NCBI RefSeq assembly: GCF_011075055.1
Contig: NC_058153.1
Coordinates: forward strand, 11,656,001-11,720,000
Source of the DNA: Mangifera indica
Taxonomy: Eukaryota; Streptophyta; Magnoliopsida; Sapindales; Anacardiaceae
Reading direction: 5' to 3'
Length of the DNA: 64,000 nucleotides
The notes below the pieces were generated by a model, which had not been told where the DNA came from, did no database searches, and was given only the letters and a program-made list of their open reading frames with translations. Shown piece by piece: positions 47,400 to 59,407 of this stretch; the first letter of the stretch is position 1; each line of letters begins with the position of its first letter. Made by a program: the position numbers and the translations under genes.

Positions 47400-47960
47400 T
47401 TCATATTTCCCATGGTAAACTTTCCACGGTTCATTGTGCAAATTCAAAGAAAAATCGCACGGTTCCACTGTCCCACGGTCGAACAGATTTTCAACGATTT
47501 TCGTGTTTTTTGATGACCGAAAATGACAAAGACGATTAGTATATCTTCTCCAATCTTGTTCGAATCAAGTTATTGTTCATATTATTGAGATTTGAGTGAG
47601 ATTTTACGGTTTGAAACTTTAAGGTTTCGATTTTGAACAATGCTTAAAATGTTTTGATTCTTGGTTGTTTTTGTTGAATTTGTTAAGAGGTTTTGTGTTA
47701 TAACCTATTTAGATTTGATCTGTGTTGAAATTGGAGGCCGAAACAATGAATTTTTGGTCAAAAAATGTGTCTGAAGTGATCGACAATCTGACCGTGGGAA
47801 CAGTGTATCCCACGGTCATGAGAGATTGACCGTGGGTTAGGAGGTTAAGTAGTGTTTTCAAAACGTTAGGGCGCTAGGAAGAGTGGTTAGTACACGATGG
47901 GTTTTTCTGAAATTTGTCATGCGACAGTGAGCTGATGTCGTGAATACCGTGGGTTGGGGG
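47400..47960. repeat. Recurring CCCACGGT/ACCGTGGG motif cluster
   Basis: CCACGGT or its inverse occurs at about 47424, 47455, 47473, 47791, 47808, 47829 and 47945 near the left end of the large element. GACCGTGGGA and TCCCACGGTC around 47790-47817 form a perfect 10-bp inverted pair with an 8-base loop. Confidence 0.6.
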
Positions 47961-48089
47961 GAAAATTTACATTTTTGAAACTGCAGGGGTGCTAATAGAT
48001 TAGAAAATTACTTAGGGGACAAGGATAAATATTGGACCTGTTTGTAGTAGAAATTTTCTCAGGGGGTAAATTGATATTTTTCATATCTA

Positions 48090-49700
48090 GGGTTTCTCAA
48101 CATGTAGTTTTTGAATTTTATATCCGTTTTTTTCTGTTTTAGGATTTTTCAATATGTGGTTTTCGAATTTGAGATTCGATTTTTTGAATTTTGTGCTTTT
48201 TTGATATATTTTACGATGTAATGACGTAATTTTAGCTCAATATTTTGATTTTTTTGTTTATAGAATATATCGATTCGTATTTTTGAATTTCAGTTTCGTT
48301 TTTTCGAATTTCACCTTGTTATGATATATCGATTCGTATTTTCTAGATTTTCGAACTATTTTCTGATTAGTGACATTCTTATGTATTTCAACAATTTTAG
48401 GATAAATCGAGTTTTTTTTTCAGATTTTTTAACGATTTTTTGATTATTCACATTCTATGATATTTCAATGTATAAAATTTGAATTTTATTTTTGTTTTTT
48501 CAAATTTCGTCATTTTATGATATATCGACTCGTATTTTTCAAATTTTCAAACGATTTTTTGATTATTGATATTCTAGGGTATTTCAACGTTTAAAATTTG
48601 AATTCTGTTTTTTCAAATTTCACCGTTTTAGAATATATTGATTCGTATTTTGAAAATTTCCGAACGATTTTTCTATTATTGACATTTTAAGGTATTTCAA
48701 TATATAGAATTTGAATTTTAGTTTCGTTTTTTCGATTTTCGTCCTTTCAGGATATATTGATTCATAGTTTCATATTTTCTGCTGATTTTTTGATTGTTAA
48801 CATTTTATGGTATTTCAATGTATAGAATTCGAATTTTATTTTCGTTTTTTTGAATTTCACTATTTTAGGATATATCGACTCGTACTTTCCAAATTTTCGA
48901 ATGATTTTTTTATTGTTAACATTCTAGGGTATTTCAAAGTTTAGAATTCGAATTTCAGTTTCGTTTTTTCGATTTACGCTCTTTCAGGATATATCGACTC
49001 GTGTTTTTCAGATTTTCAAACGATTTTTTGATTATTGACTTTTTAGGGTATTTCAACGTTTAGAGTTAGAATTTCAGTTCCGTTTTTTTGAATTTCAATG
49101 TTTTAGGATTGTATTTTAAAACAATTTTTCGATTATTGACATTTTAAGGTATTTCAAAGTATATAATTCGAATTTCAGTTCTATTTTTTCGATTTTCATC
49201 CTTTCAGAATATATCGATTCATATTTTCATATTTTCGACTGATTTTTTGATTGTTAAAATTCTATGGTATTTCAACGTATAGAATTCGAATTTCATTTTC
49301 GTTTTTTTGAATTTCACCATTTTAGGATATATCGACTCGTATTTTTCAGATTTTTAAACAGTTTTTTGTTTGTTGACATTCTAGGGCATTTGAATGTTTA
49401 GAATTTGAATTTCAGTTTTGTTTTTTCGATTTATACTCTTTCAGGATATATCGACTCTTATTTTTCAGATTTTCAAATGATTTTTTGATTATTGACATTC
49501 TAAGGAATTTTAACATATAGAATTCGAATTTCAGTTTCATTTTTTTTTTATTTTCACAGTTGTAGAATATATCGACTCGTATTTTTTCAGATTTCTAAAT
49601 GATTTTTTGATTGTTAACATTCTAGGGTACTTCAATGTATAGAATTCGAATTTCAGTTTCGTTTTTTTATTTTCACCATTTTAAGATACTGAAATCTTAT
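48090..49700. repeat. 119-bp minisatellite, about 13 copies
   Basis: The anchor GGATATATCGACTCG (or a close variant) recurs at about 48520, 48631, 48751, 48869, 48988, 49208, 49326, 49445 and 49566, with one degenerate unit near 49107 and earlier ones upstream. The unit also holds ATTTTTTGATTATTGACATT, GGTATTTCAACG and GAATTTCAGTTTCG. The array is T-rich on the plus strand, has no open frame, and ends shortly before the DUF1985 gene. Confidence 0.85.
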
Positions 49701-49849
49701 TTTTAAAATTTTGTCATTTCTTTTTTGATTGTTTTCTATTTTTCATCTTTCTATGTTTTTTTCATTACTACATTTGTTTACATATTTGTTTTTTATGAAT
49801 ATCTTACAAATTTTTAATTAAAATTTTTGTAGGATATTTTTCGTAAAAG

Positions 49850-51880
49850 AAAATGTATTGAAGGCGAGCTACAAATCCTCGATGCATCCAAACACTTTCG
49901 GATAGATGTGATATGTTGTGCACAACATACTGTATTATCCTAGACTACTTCTACACTAACCCCGTATCAGTTACGACTATTTGAGAGGACATGTGTCGGG
50001 CATCTACTGCGTTTACCTGAAACCAAATTCTCTGAGATATTGGTTCATGTATTTCTACTACGACAGCTACATCACCCTTCTACTAGAGATGAGTTATGGT
50101 TTAGGGTTAGCGGGGTTGATGTGAGATTTAGCTCGTTTGAGTTTGCTCTAGTGATGAGCCTTTCGTTTAGCCGATACACTGATATTTCTTCATATATTCC
50201 TTCATCCTCCAAACATAGGATCAAAGATACGTACTTTTGGTGTTGTCCAAAGGTGCAATATCATGATATAAAGCATGTTCGCTTGGCGAGGCCATGAGGG
50301 GATGACGATATTGACGCTGTCAAGATGGCCTTGTTGTATATTCCTCACATGGTGTTGTTAGGGAATGATTGACGAAAGAAGGTATCTACGAAATACTTAC
50401 AGTTGGTTGATCATTTGAAAGGATTTAATTCCTACCCCTGGGGCGTTGCCGTGTGACAGATGACATACGAGTCTATGTCACAAGCGAGTGACAGAGTGTG
50501 CTTTGGACGAATGCTTGAAATGCGTAAATACGACCTCTATGAATTTCCTTTTGCATTTCAGGTAAGTTTTAATTTATTGATTATATATATTAATTGACAA
50601 AAATATAAATTGATTTATTTAAATCGTAAATGATTATATTGCAGTATTGGATATATGAGACGTTGGACACCTTGTACGATTGGGTTGACATCATTGATAT
50701 ATATGCGTCCCCACGAATGTTTAGGTGGCATACGCGGGATGTCCCTAGTTAGAGTCATATAAACGCTATTTTCATTAGTGACCCGGTATGTAGTCGATTA
50801 ATTCATTGAATGTTGCAATTTTGACTTATATATCTTTATGATTAGGATGATGTCACATTCCTGCTTCATCTGTTACCGATGAAGGAGGGTTTACCATGGT
50901 ATGCTGACATTTGTGAGTACATTGGTTTACTGGATGCTGATTCCTCCTCATCATCTTCGGTTCCTCTCGCAATAGGAGATAAGGCTTCTCTAGTTTCAGG
51001 ACATTTAGATATACCTGTTGATACTTTTAAGACACATGAGAAGTGTATTCAGCCTCTTGTTATGGAACAACCTCTTTATCCCCTTGGAGTTTAGAACCCA
51101 CTGACCATAGACCATCATGGAGTTAAGGACTGTACTACCTATCATGTCATCGAGGAGTGTCCCCTATCAGTATCACCCAATATTTCCATATTATATGTTA
51201 CATTAGCGCACTGGGGTACTACGATTTTACGTGAGATTTTGAGTTTTCACGACAATATGTCTTCACAGATGACTCGATTATGTGATGATTAGATGATCGT
51301 ATAACTCATTTAGAGGACATCATCAAATGTACATGTCTAGCCCCCTATGATAATACCCTGGGGTTGTTTTACAAATCATGGGGGATGGTTGATAAGGTAT
51401 AGTATAATAGTATTTTCATTACATTTTACATTGAATTAGTTTGTAATCAACTTTAATTTGTCACTGTTTATAGGTTTTCATTCCTATAAACTTCGACTGC
51501 GCACATTGGGTGGCCAGAGTTATAGATTTTCGTGAGTGATCGATTATGGTGTACGATTTGGAGGTATCATACTCATGGAATATGAGGTCTCTCGAGTGAC
51601 GGATGTAACCGTACACGATATCCATACCTGTACTGTTAGAGGTGACAAGTTTCTGGATCACTTATGGGCAGACTCCACGACGTGATCCCTTATATTTACA
51701 TCAAGCGATGGGTGTCCCTCAGCAGGAGGAAGGCTTCGATGACTGTGGTGTGTTTATGTTACTTTTTTTTTAGTATTTGGCATTGTCACAGAGTGTTGAT
51801 TTTCCCCGAAAGTTGTCTACCTCTACGCGTCGACGTTTAGTGATGCAGTTGTATTTTCACTATATCAAGTGGATCACAGG
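49850..51880 (+). pseudogene. DUF1985 / Ulp1-like cysteine protease gene of a MULE
   Basis: The N-terminal part matches the DUF1985 type: LRLFERTCVGHLLRLPETKF near 49970, then LLRQLHHPSTRDELWFR, VDVRFSSFEFALV, and ALLYIPHMVLLGND and LVDHLKGFNSYPWG near 50320-50440. Likely introns follow (GTAAGT near 50562, GTATGT near 50788). The C-terminal part has the C48 (Ulp1/SUMO protease) landmarks: FIPINFDCAHWVARVIDF near 51480 (catalytic His in HW), VYDLE, and QEEGFDDCGVFM near 51720-51755 (oxyanion Gln and catalytic Cys). Several in-frame stops interrupt it (for example near 50295, 50371 and 51536). Such proteases travel with some plant Mutator elements. It is not a host gene. Confidence 0.75.
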
Positions 51881-52197
51881 TGTATATTTAGTTAGCTCAT
51901 TGTTTATTTATCATTCTTCATATGTTCTTATGTATATATTTATTATATGTGCATATATGTACGATGTACTTTATCTATCATTATATATGGATATTCTTTT
52001 GATTTCATTTTTTAAATAATCTTGCCACATAAGTAATTATATGTGATTTGAGTGATGTTACTATCAAATATGAGATGAAATAAAGAAATACTCAAGCAAC
52101 TCATTCTAACAAATATGAAATGAAGAAATTAATCACACTAAAATTATTACATCACATGTGAATACAATTACACATTTGAAACAATAATGAAAATACA

Positions 52198-54815
52198 TCA
52201 ATTACACATCACTAAAATACAATAATGATGAATCATATAACCTTTGCCTTTTCTGGATGAACGCTGCGGGGCAGAGCTCGGAATGGGTGCTGGGCTTTTA
52301 CATTGGGTTCGTACATGTCCTAGTTCATGACAACAACTGCAAATCCTAGGTGTAACATTTTCTCCTTGCAGAGGACATCGATTTCTATTGGAAGGGCGAC
52401 CTGGACGACGACTATCGAGGACGGGGGGTAGAATAACTATTTCTTCTGGTGAGTGCAACCATTCTTCTTGGTTTCCAAGAGGATTGACATATATATATTG
52501 TATAGTAGAATTTGGTGTGGAAGAATGGATGAACCCATGAATTTACATTTGTGAGCCTCATGTGTCGTGCAATAACGATGACATACTTGCACGAAATACG
52601 TGAACGCTGAAATTTTTAACATGTACAAGACATTTCACCAAAGTCCACAATACCCATGTATCCACCAAAACCAACAACCTAATACTAAATAGATATAATT
52701 GGCCAAACCTCCAAGCATGCAAACTTTGACAGACGACTGTTGATCTTCTCCTTCACCCAAGGGGTGACAAAATTAGGACATTCATCTGTAATTTGAAAAA
52801 ATATTAACAACGCATTTATTAATAATCAAAACTAAGGGAAAAAAATACATGATAAAAAACTTTAAATTATTAACGATTGGATACTTACTTGCATGGTTTC
52901 TCCTCTCGTAAAACCATCGTTGCATGGTACCATGAATGAACTCGACGAGCATTGTGATAGGCAGACCCCGTGCATGTCTGACAAAAGCGTTAAATGACTC
53001 TGTAATATTAGTTATCTTGATATTGTATCGATGTCCCAGAAAGTATGCTTTACTTCAACGCTCAAATCCGATCTCACGTAGATAAGCTCCAGTTTGAGGG
53101 TTCATCGAATCAAGAAATTGTATCATCGCCTCAAATTCTGCTTGTGTATGATTTTGCAGTTTTCCAATATACACCTGCAACCTCTAAGGTGGTAAAAAAT
53201 ATGAAAACTTTATAATCAAAATGTATAAAAAAATAAACATTTCAAAGTGTTCAATACTTGTTTAAACACTTTACCTTTGAGTCTCGTTTATACTTTGTCC
53301 GCATGTTACACAAAAGATGATGACAATAACATCCATGGTGGACATCTGGAAAGACTTCAACCATTGTAGAAAATATAACATGATGTCGATCCGAGATTAT
53401 TACCAGTTCGAAAAGGTTATAGATGCATTCTTTAATCCTCCTGAGAAACCAATACCATGTGTTGTGATCTTCTTTTTTTCTGATACCGAAACCAATGGGA
53501 TATATTTGGTTATTACCGTCAAGAGCCACTGCAATGAATAAATGCCCTAGATATCAACCTTTAAGGAAAACAATGTAGATGCAAATAACAGGTTAGAGAT
53601 ATTCTCTGAATGCACAAACGAAACATCCTAATACCATGAAAAAATTCTTAAATTGATGGTCATCGTCTGTTTCAATAACAGTAACGGTGCCCAGATTAGT
53701 ACGCTATAGATTATAGTAATAATCTGATAAGAGCATAAATGATTCCTCCGATAAGCCCCTCAAAGAATTTATAGCCCAATTTCTTGTCCGTCACACTTGT
53801 GAATATGAAATATCAATTTTATATCAGTCAATGATATCCATAATTATTTCCTTAGGCCGATAAATCTGATCAATCATCACAAACTTTGATCTCATTAATT
53901 GACCTAAAGCTCGGACCCTAGCTTGTTTGTGATGTAGCATGATTTGATCAACTAAATATGTATGGGTAGGATTCATATAGTTGATTTGAAACACTTCACC
54001 GACTTTGGACTTGGTTGCATGTATATACCACTCACAATTTTCAGCCTTGCACTTAATTTCCTATCGCATCTTGTTAGACTTTTTGACCATGAATTGAAAT
54101 CTTTTAAGTAAGGCAAATTGTTTTACAACGTCTTTTAATTGTACATTATTATGAAAAATATCACCAACCTTTACACCATTCTCCTCTCGGATCGATCTGA
54201 TACCACCTGATGATGTTGATGACTGTAGAGAAAAATCAGGAAGTCACCTAAATGGATTAGTAGGGCTATTGTCAAAAAATGGCCCATAATAATTCCACCA
54301 CCTGAAATAGGATCTTCAAATTGCAAACTATCCATGCCCTCGGTAACTGGTGCCATATACGTAGGCTTTATATCTTTAGAAGGAATATCGGACATATCAT
54401 TTCCATCAAAGTCACCCTAGTCGGGAACTCTATCTTTTTCTCTATGAGCCTATGAGTTTGCAACGTATAATGGGTCATTACTGAAATCAATCAAGTTTTC
54501 CAAATCATATTCTTTTTTCACCCCACTAATTTCTTCTTTATATTCTTCCTCCTGCCCTTCAATTGGGATACATATAACAAAAACATGAATACATTTCTGT
54601 AAGTATTGAGACATATCAATAAGACCCTAGACATCTTCATCATTTTGGATCTGTATGGGGTAGTCGAGCTCAATTTTTCTTGGCTTCATTGATAGTTGAA
54701 GGTAGTTTTTCATTGGATCAATACCGTAAGACTCCTTCAAAAGCTCAATAAATCCCTCAAATATTGTTCCATAAGAAATTTTAATCAATTGTTTGGATCC
54801 TCCAACATATTTCAT
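52198..54815 (-). pseudogene. MuDR-type (MULE) transposase, degenerate
   Basis: Read from 54815 leftward. The start is MKYVGGSKQLIKISYGTIFE, followed by an acidic linker. Around 54150-53900 lies the MuDR DNA-binding region (VGDIFHNNVQLKDVV, then CKAENCEWYIHATK). At 53529-53251 is the MULE core: ALDGNNQIYPIGFGI, then NTWYWFLRRI, then VIISDRHHVIFSTMVEVFPD and CYCHHLLCNMR. Around 52640-52540 is a SWIM-like finger (EMSCTC, then KFQRSRISCKYV). At 52360-52300 is a C2HC knuckle (CSCCHELGHVRTQC). Stops and probable intron sequence break the frame many times, so it is inactive. It converges with the Ulp1 gene, with only about 320 bases between them. Confidence 0.85.
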
Positions 54816-54989
54816 TGTGTTGTTGTCATCTTGAATCCATTATCCTTAGTAACGAACCGATGTATAACCATCCATTTTAATTATCAATCATGTAATGACA
54901 ATTTTTTGGAAATAATTATTCATTTATAACGAAAAATTTGTAATAACTATATAAAACAGTCTTACAATTATTAATATTAAAAAACCTCT

Positions 54990-56100
54990 CATATTTTTTT
55001 AATATTTTATTTAACCTCCTATAATTATTTAACAATTTATATAATGTCATCGTATGTTATTTTGTATCAAAATGCATCTATCTATTCTTTTTCATTTAAA
55101 ATGTTTTTACAATGTTTAATATCAAAATACCTTCTATATTTTTTTAAAATTTTATTTAACCTCTTATAATTATCTAATGTTTTATTAAACATCCTTATAT
55201 AATATCTTGTATCAAAACGTATCTATCTATTTTTAATATTTTATTAAAAATGTTCTTACAATATTTAATATCAAAATACCCCATATATTTTTTTAATTTT
55301 TCATTTAACCTCCTATATTTATCTAACAATTTTTTAATAACCTTTTATGTTACCTTGTATTAAAATGTATCTATTTATTCTTGACATTTCATTTAAAGCG
55401 TTCTTACAATGTTTAATATCAAAATATCTCCTATATTTTTTAACATTTCATTTAGCCACCTATACTTATATAATATTTCATTTAGTACCCTCGTATGTTT
55501 CCTATTATCAAAATGCATCTATTAATTCTTAATACGTTTTTAAATCCTTCATGATATTATGAAATATCAAAATACCCCCATGTTTTTCTTAATATTTCAT
55601 TTAACCTCCTATAATTATCTAAACTTTCATTTAACACCATTTTATGTTCTCTTGTATAAAAAAATATCTATCTACTCTTAACCTATTATTTAAATCCTTC
55701 ATGTATTATATAATTTCAAAATATCCCCTATATTTTTAAAATATTTTTTTTACCCCTACAATTACCTAATATTGCATTTACCACCCTTATATGTTGTCTC
55801 ATATCAAAATACATCTATCTATTCCTAAAATTTCATTTATAATGCTCTTACAATGTTTAATATCAAAATGCCCTCCATATTTTTATAACATTTCATTTGA
55901 CCCCTCATAATTATATAATACTTCATTTAACATCCTTGTATGTTGTCTTGTATCAAAGTATATTTATCTATTGTTAACATGTTATTTAAATCCTTTATAT
56001 ATTGTATAATATCAAGATACCCTCCATATTTATCTAACAGTGCATTTAACTTCTATATTATTATCTAATATTCAAGTGTCCCCTTTATATGACATATAAA
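54990..56100. repeat. 148-bp minisatellite, about 7 copies
   Basis: The phrase AAATGCATCTATCTATTCTT or a close variant has its ATCTA ending at about 55080, 55226, 55373, 55521, 55670, 55816 and 55967, giving spacings of 146-151 bp. Each unit also has TATCAAAATACCYYCTATATTT and CATTTAACCTCCTATAATTA. It is unrelated in sequence to the 119-bp array at the other end of the same element. Confidence 0.82.
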
Positions 56101-56466
56101 CTAGATTCAACAAATGAAATTAAGTTTTTAGGTTAAGATTCGTATAAATATTTTTTTTTCACGAATAGCCTTTTTTCGAATCGAATTCAAAAATATGAAT
56201 TTCTTTTATCTGAATGAATCTATACTAATTGATATTGAGTAAAAATGAGAGTGAGAGTGAGTATTTGAGTGATAATGAGAAGTGTATATAATAAAAGTGA
56301 GTGAAGAGGTTTATATAGATGTGGTGAAAAGTAATTTTGATAGTTTAAAAAAAATTAAGGTATTTTTGCTTAAGAATAGAAAATTTAAGTATTTTTACTT
56401 AAAAATAGTAAAATTAGGTTTTTTTACTTAATAGAGAGATATTTTGGCTATTTATTAAAATTTCCC

Positions 56467-58188
56467 TAAATAGATTAAATGATTTATATTTGACTTTTCT
56501 AGACTCAAATCAAGCTCAAATTAGTTCTTATCTAAGCTCGACTCGAAATATGTCACTTGTGGACACAACAACTAAAGACAAAATTTCTACGTTATATTAT
56601 ACATTTGTAGGGCATGTACATAAATAGTATTTCTCGAGCCAATGAAAGTTACGAAACCATGAGAATCTTTGCTTTTCCTTCTACAAAAGCCCAGTTTAAT
56701 TTTTCTATGGTGGAAGGCGTTCCACGTGTCATAAAAAGATTAATGACATTCTTACGCCTAAGGAATGACATCAGTTGAAAAAGAGAAATGGTGACATGTC
56801 GTTTCCAAAGTAGAAAGTGAATTGTGGTGGTCTTTGCCTCCAACAGAGAAATGGGTGATAAACACTGTTCTAGCCCAAAACTATGCTGACATAAAATTAT
56901 CACCCATTAAACTTGAAAATTCCAAATATCCACCCATAAAGTGTTTTCATTATTGAAATTCATTAGAGGAAGGGACACAATAGTCATTGTACTTAATATT
57001 TGAAAAATCCAAGTTTAATATTATTTATAAATAAAAAAGCATTATATTATAAATCATGTGTGGCCAAAAATAAATTGTTTTCTAAAAAGGTAGTAGAGAA
57101 ATAAAATATAGTTTTAATATCAACCAATTATAGTTAGACACATCACTAAAAGATTGAATTTTTATGCAATTTGAAATAAAAATTTTAATGAATTTATAAT
57201 TTTAGTTAGCATAGCATAGCTTATTTGTGCATTGACACATGACAGTGGAAATACATAAAACGAAAATTAAGTGCACGATTCTAAAATGTCAAAGTTAAAG
57301 GTATTTAATACAATACATTATTTAATATTAAACTTAATAATAAAAAATTAATGGTTACAAATTAAAGTGTTAATTTGTTTAAATAGTATGAGAAAGTGTA
57401 AAGGTGACATGTGGAGGGTGGGATTGTCATTTAACACATAAAAGAAAATATTCAAATAAAATAATCAACATTTTAAAATTCTCATTTGAAATGTATTATA
57501 TATTTTATTTCTTAATATTAAATATTTAAGAATTAATATTTCTTCAAATTCCTTAGTAGATTGAATGATTAATGAAGAACTTTCATATGAATTTAATGAA
57601 CAAATGATACTCTTTTATCGGAATCATGTGTGTGCATATTTATTCGAAGATGAAGGTGGTGACCTAAAAATACATAATGAGATTATATTATAAATTACTT
57701 AATTATGTTGGTAAATTATAGTAATTGATAAATTAAGTTTAATTATATTGATTAAATTTCATTTTTATATATAAAAGATAATTTTCTATCATCAATTAAA
57801 TAAAGTATAAATAAGTAATTAAAATATAAATTAATTTTTATGGATGCTTTTGTCAACAATTTATTTTGAAATCTATTGGAAAACACCAACAAAATTGGGT
57901 GGTAGTTAGGGTTTTTAGAAATTTGGCATTTAACCAAACTTTGGGTGGGAATAGAATTTGGCCTTAATGTAAAAGAGCAAATAGATGACATATTGGGTCC
58001 AATGGGGAAGGGGCCATTTTTGAACCAAGGGCAATTTTGGAACTAATTGCCCCATCGACCTTGAGTTCTCGCCTATATATCTCTCAATTATTATATTATA
58101 AAAGCCAAAAACACTTATTCTCAATCAACGTCAATCAAGGTTTAGTTATTATATTATATAAGCCAAAGGCACTTATTCTCGGTAAAGG
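56467..58188. other. Gene-free spacer with repeat A and a Mutator-type end
   Basis: No gene is supported. Repeat A copy 3 lies at 56960-57490. GGGTGGGAATAGAATTTGGCC ends at 57963 and resembles the right termini of the MITEs at 28729 and 41179. A related left end may be the AGCCCAAAACTATGCTGAC stretch near 56873, but no flanking duplication was found. Confidence 0.4.
56960..57490. repeat. Dispersed repeat A, copy 3
   Basis: This copy is colinear with 3415-3945 and 2405-2870. It includes GACACAATAGTCATTGTAC, TTTTAATATCAACCAATTAT and GCACGATTCTAAAATGTCAA. Confidence 0.6.
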
Positions 58189-59043
58189 TCAATCAACGTT
58201 TCATGCAAATCTAAATTTATATATATTAATTTTAAAAAATTTAAATATTTATTTATCTATTAAATTTTATTATTATTATTAAAAATAAAATTATCATTTA
58301 ATAAAACCATTTTAAAAAACTATAGATTCATCACATCCCTCAAGTTTAAAAATTAATAATTTTTTCTTATTTAAAGTGTGAAAAATGACTATTTTTCTCT
58401 TAGAGTTTGTATTTTCTCTCTTGTCACTCCTTCAGTGACCTGAGTCGGCCAACTCAATCGTTAGCACTCCTCTCTCTTTCGGACAATGACGAATTATTGA
58501 TTAACAAGAGATGGACTGACGATTCATTGACACACCGAATGAATCTGTGCATTGATTGACGTATAGATTAGTCAGACAAAGACTTTATTTCTTCGTCCAA
58601 CCAATCTATTCATCAACTGACATATAGATCAATCGAACAGATTTGTGCAATGCAGAGATCTATGCATCGCATAAACACACACTAACAATTGCCAACCAAC
58701 TAGATGATTCGTCCTCATATGGGAAATGGGAGATGAGAGGGAGGAGGTTAGTCAACTCCAATCATCAAAAAAACGACAAGGGAGAAAATGTAAACCCTAT
58801 GAGAAAAATAGTCATTTTTTAAATTTTAGATAAGAGAAATTGTTAGTTTTTAAACCTAAAAGGAGGAGAATGTGATGAATTTATAGTTTTTGTGAATAAT
58901 TTTATTAAATAATAATTTTATCTTTGATAATAATAATAAAATTTAATAAACAGATAAATATTTAAATATTTAAATATTTAAAAATTAATAAATATGAATT
59001 TCAGTTCATACTAAACCTTAAGTGGAAATGAGACTTTTGACCT
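58189..59043. mobile_element. Foldback MITE upstream of P7
   Basis: About 250-bp arms are inverted relative to each other. On the left, ATTCATCACATCCCTC and AAAATGACTATTTTTCTC (58325-58405) pair with GAGAAAAATAGTCATTTTTT and GGAGAATGTGATGAAT (58800-58880), and both arms have a long AATAATAATAAAATTTAATA-type tract. The right end is ACTTTTGACCT at 59043; the left end is diverged or truncated near AGGTCAATCAACG. No clear target duplication was found. Confidence 0.6.
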
Positions 59044-59346
59044 ATTGTATAATGGGAATCCCCTTTACTTAATCCCAACAAGCAAATATTTTTTATCTAT
59101 TAATACTGCATTAGATTTTTTCATTAAAAAAATTAATTTTTAGATTAAAAGTGTTATTTATTATATTATTCGGTGATGAAAACGTTATTGACGTTGAAAA
59201 TGACATTGATAATGAGACAAATGGGACTTGGTTTCCAAAACAGAAATTACAGCTAGCAGTATCCCTCCCCAGAGACATGGCTGACAGTGGCAACTTGGTC
59301 CAATCCAAAAGAGAAATCACCTCAACATCCTAAACCATCTCTCTGC

Positions 59347-59354
59347 TATATAAA
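59347..59354 (+). promoter_or_regulatory. TATA box of peptide gene P7
   Basis: TATATAAA lies 61 bases upstream of the P7 ATG, within CTCTCTGCTATATAAAGCTC. Its position and the following leader (TATCACGAAGAAAGCATT) correspond to those of P5 and P6. Confidence 0.65.
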
Positions 59355-59407
59355 GCTCGCTTAATATCACGAAGAAAGCATTATTTCAGTATTGCTTATC
59401 AGCAACA

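Larger units (their letters stand above)
47269..56466. mobile_element. Large decayed Mutator-like element with Ulp1 gene
   Basis: Two convergent gene remnants, a MuDR-type transposase and a DUF1985/Ulp1 protease, lie between imperfect inverted ends. The left end is GAGAAAAATTATAATAAA near 47268, and the right end read inward is GGGAAATTTTAATAAATAGCC ending at 56466. A 7-bp match, TAAATAG, flanks both ends (47262-47268 and 56467-56473). A typical 9-bp duplication is not intact, so boundaries are approximate. Two minisatellites lie subterminally. Both genes carry multiple stops, so the copy is dead, although it is of the class that can be autonomous. Confidence 0.65.

Noticed and set aside
48090..49700. 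Regular repeats considered as a CRISPR-like array
   Set aside because: Whole units of about 119 bp repeat with no unique spacers, in a plant transposon context. It is a minisatellite.
49850..51880. Ulp1-like protease as a host SUMO protease gene
   Set aside because: The N-terminal DUF1985 region, the stops and the position inside a MULE opposite its transposase all point to a transposon-borne pseudogene.
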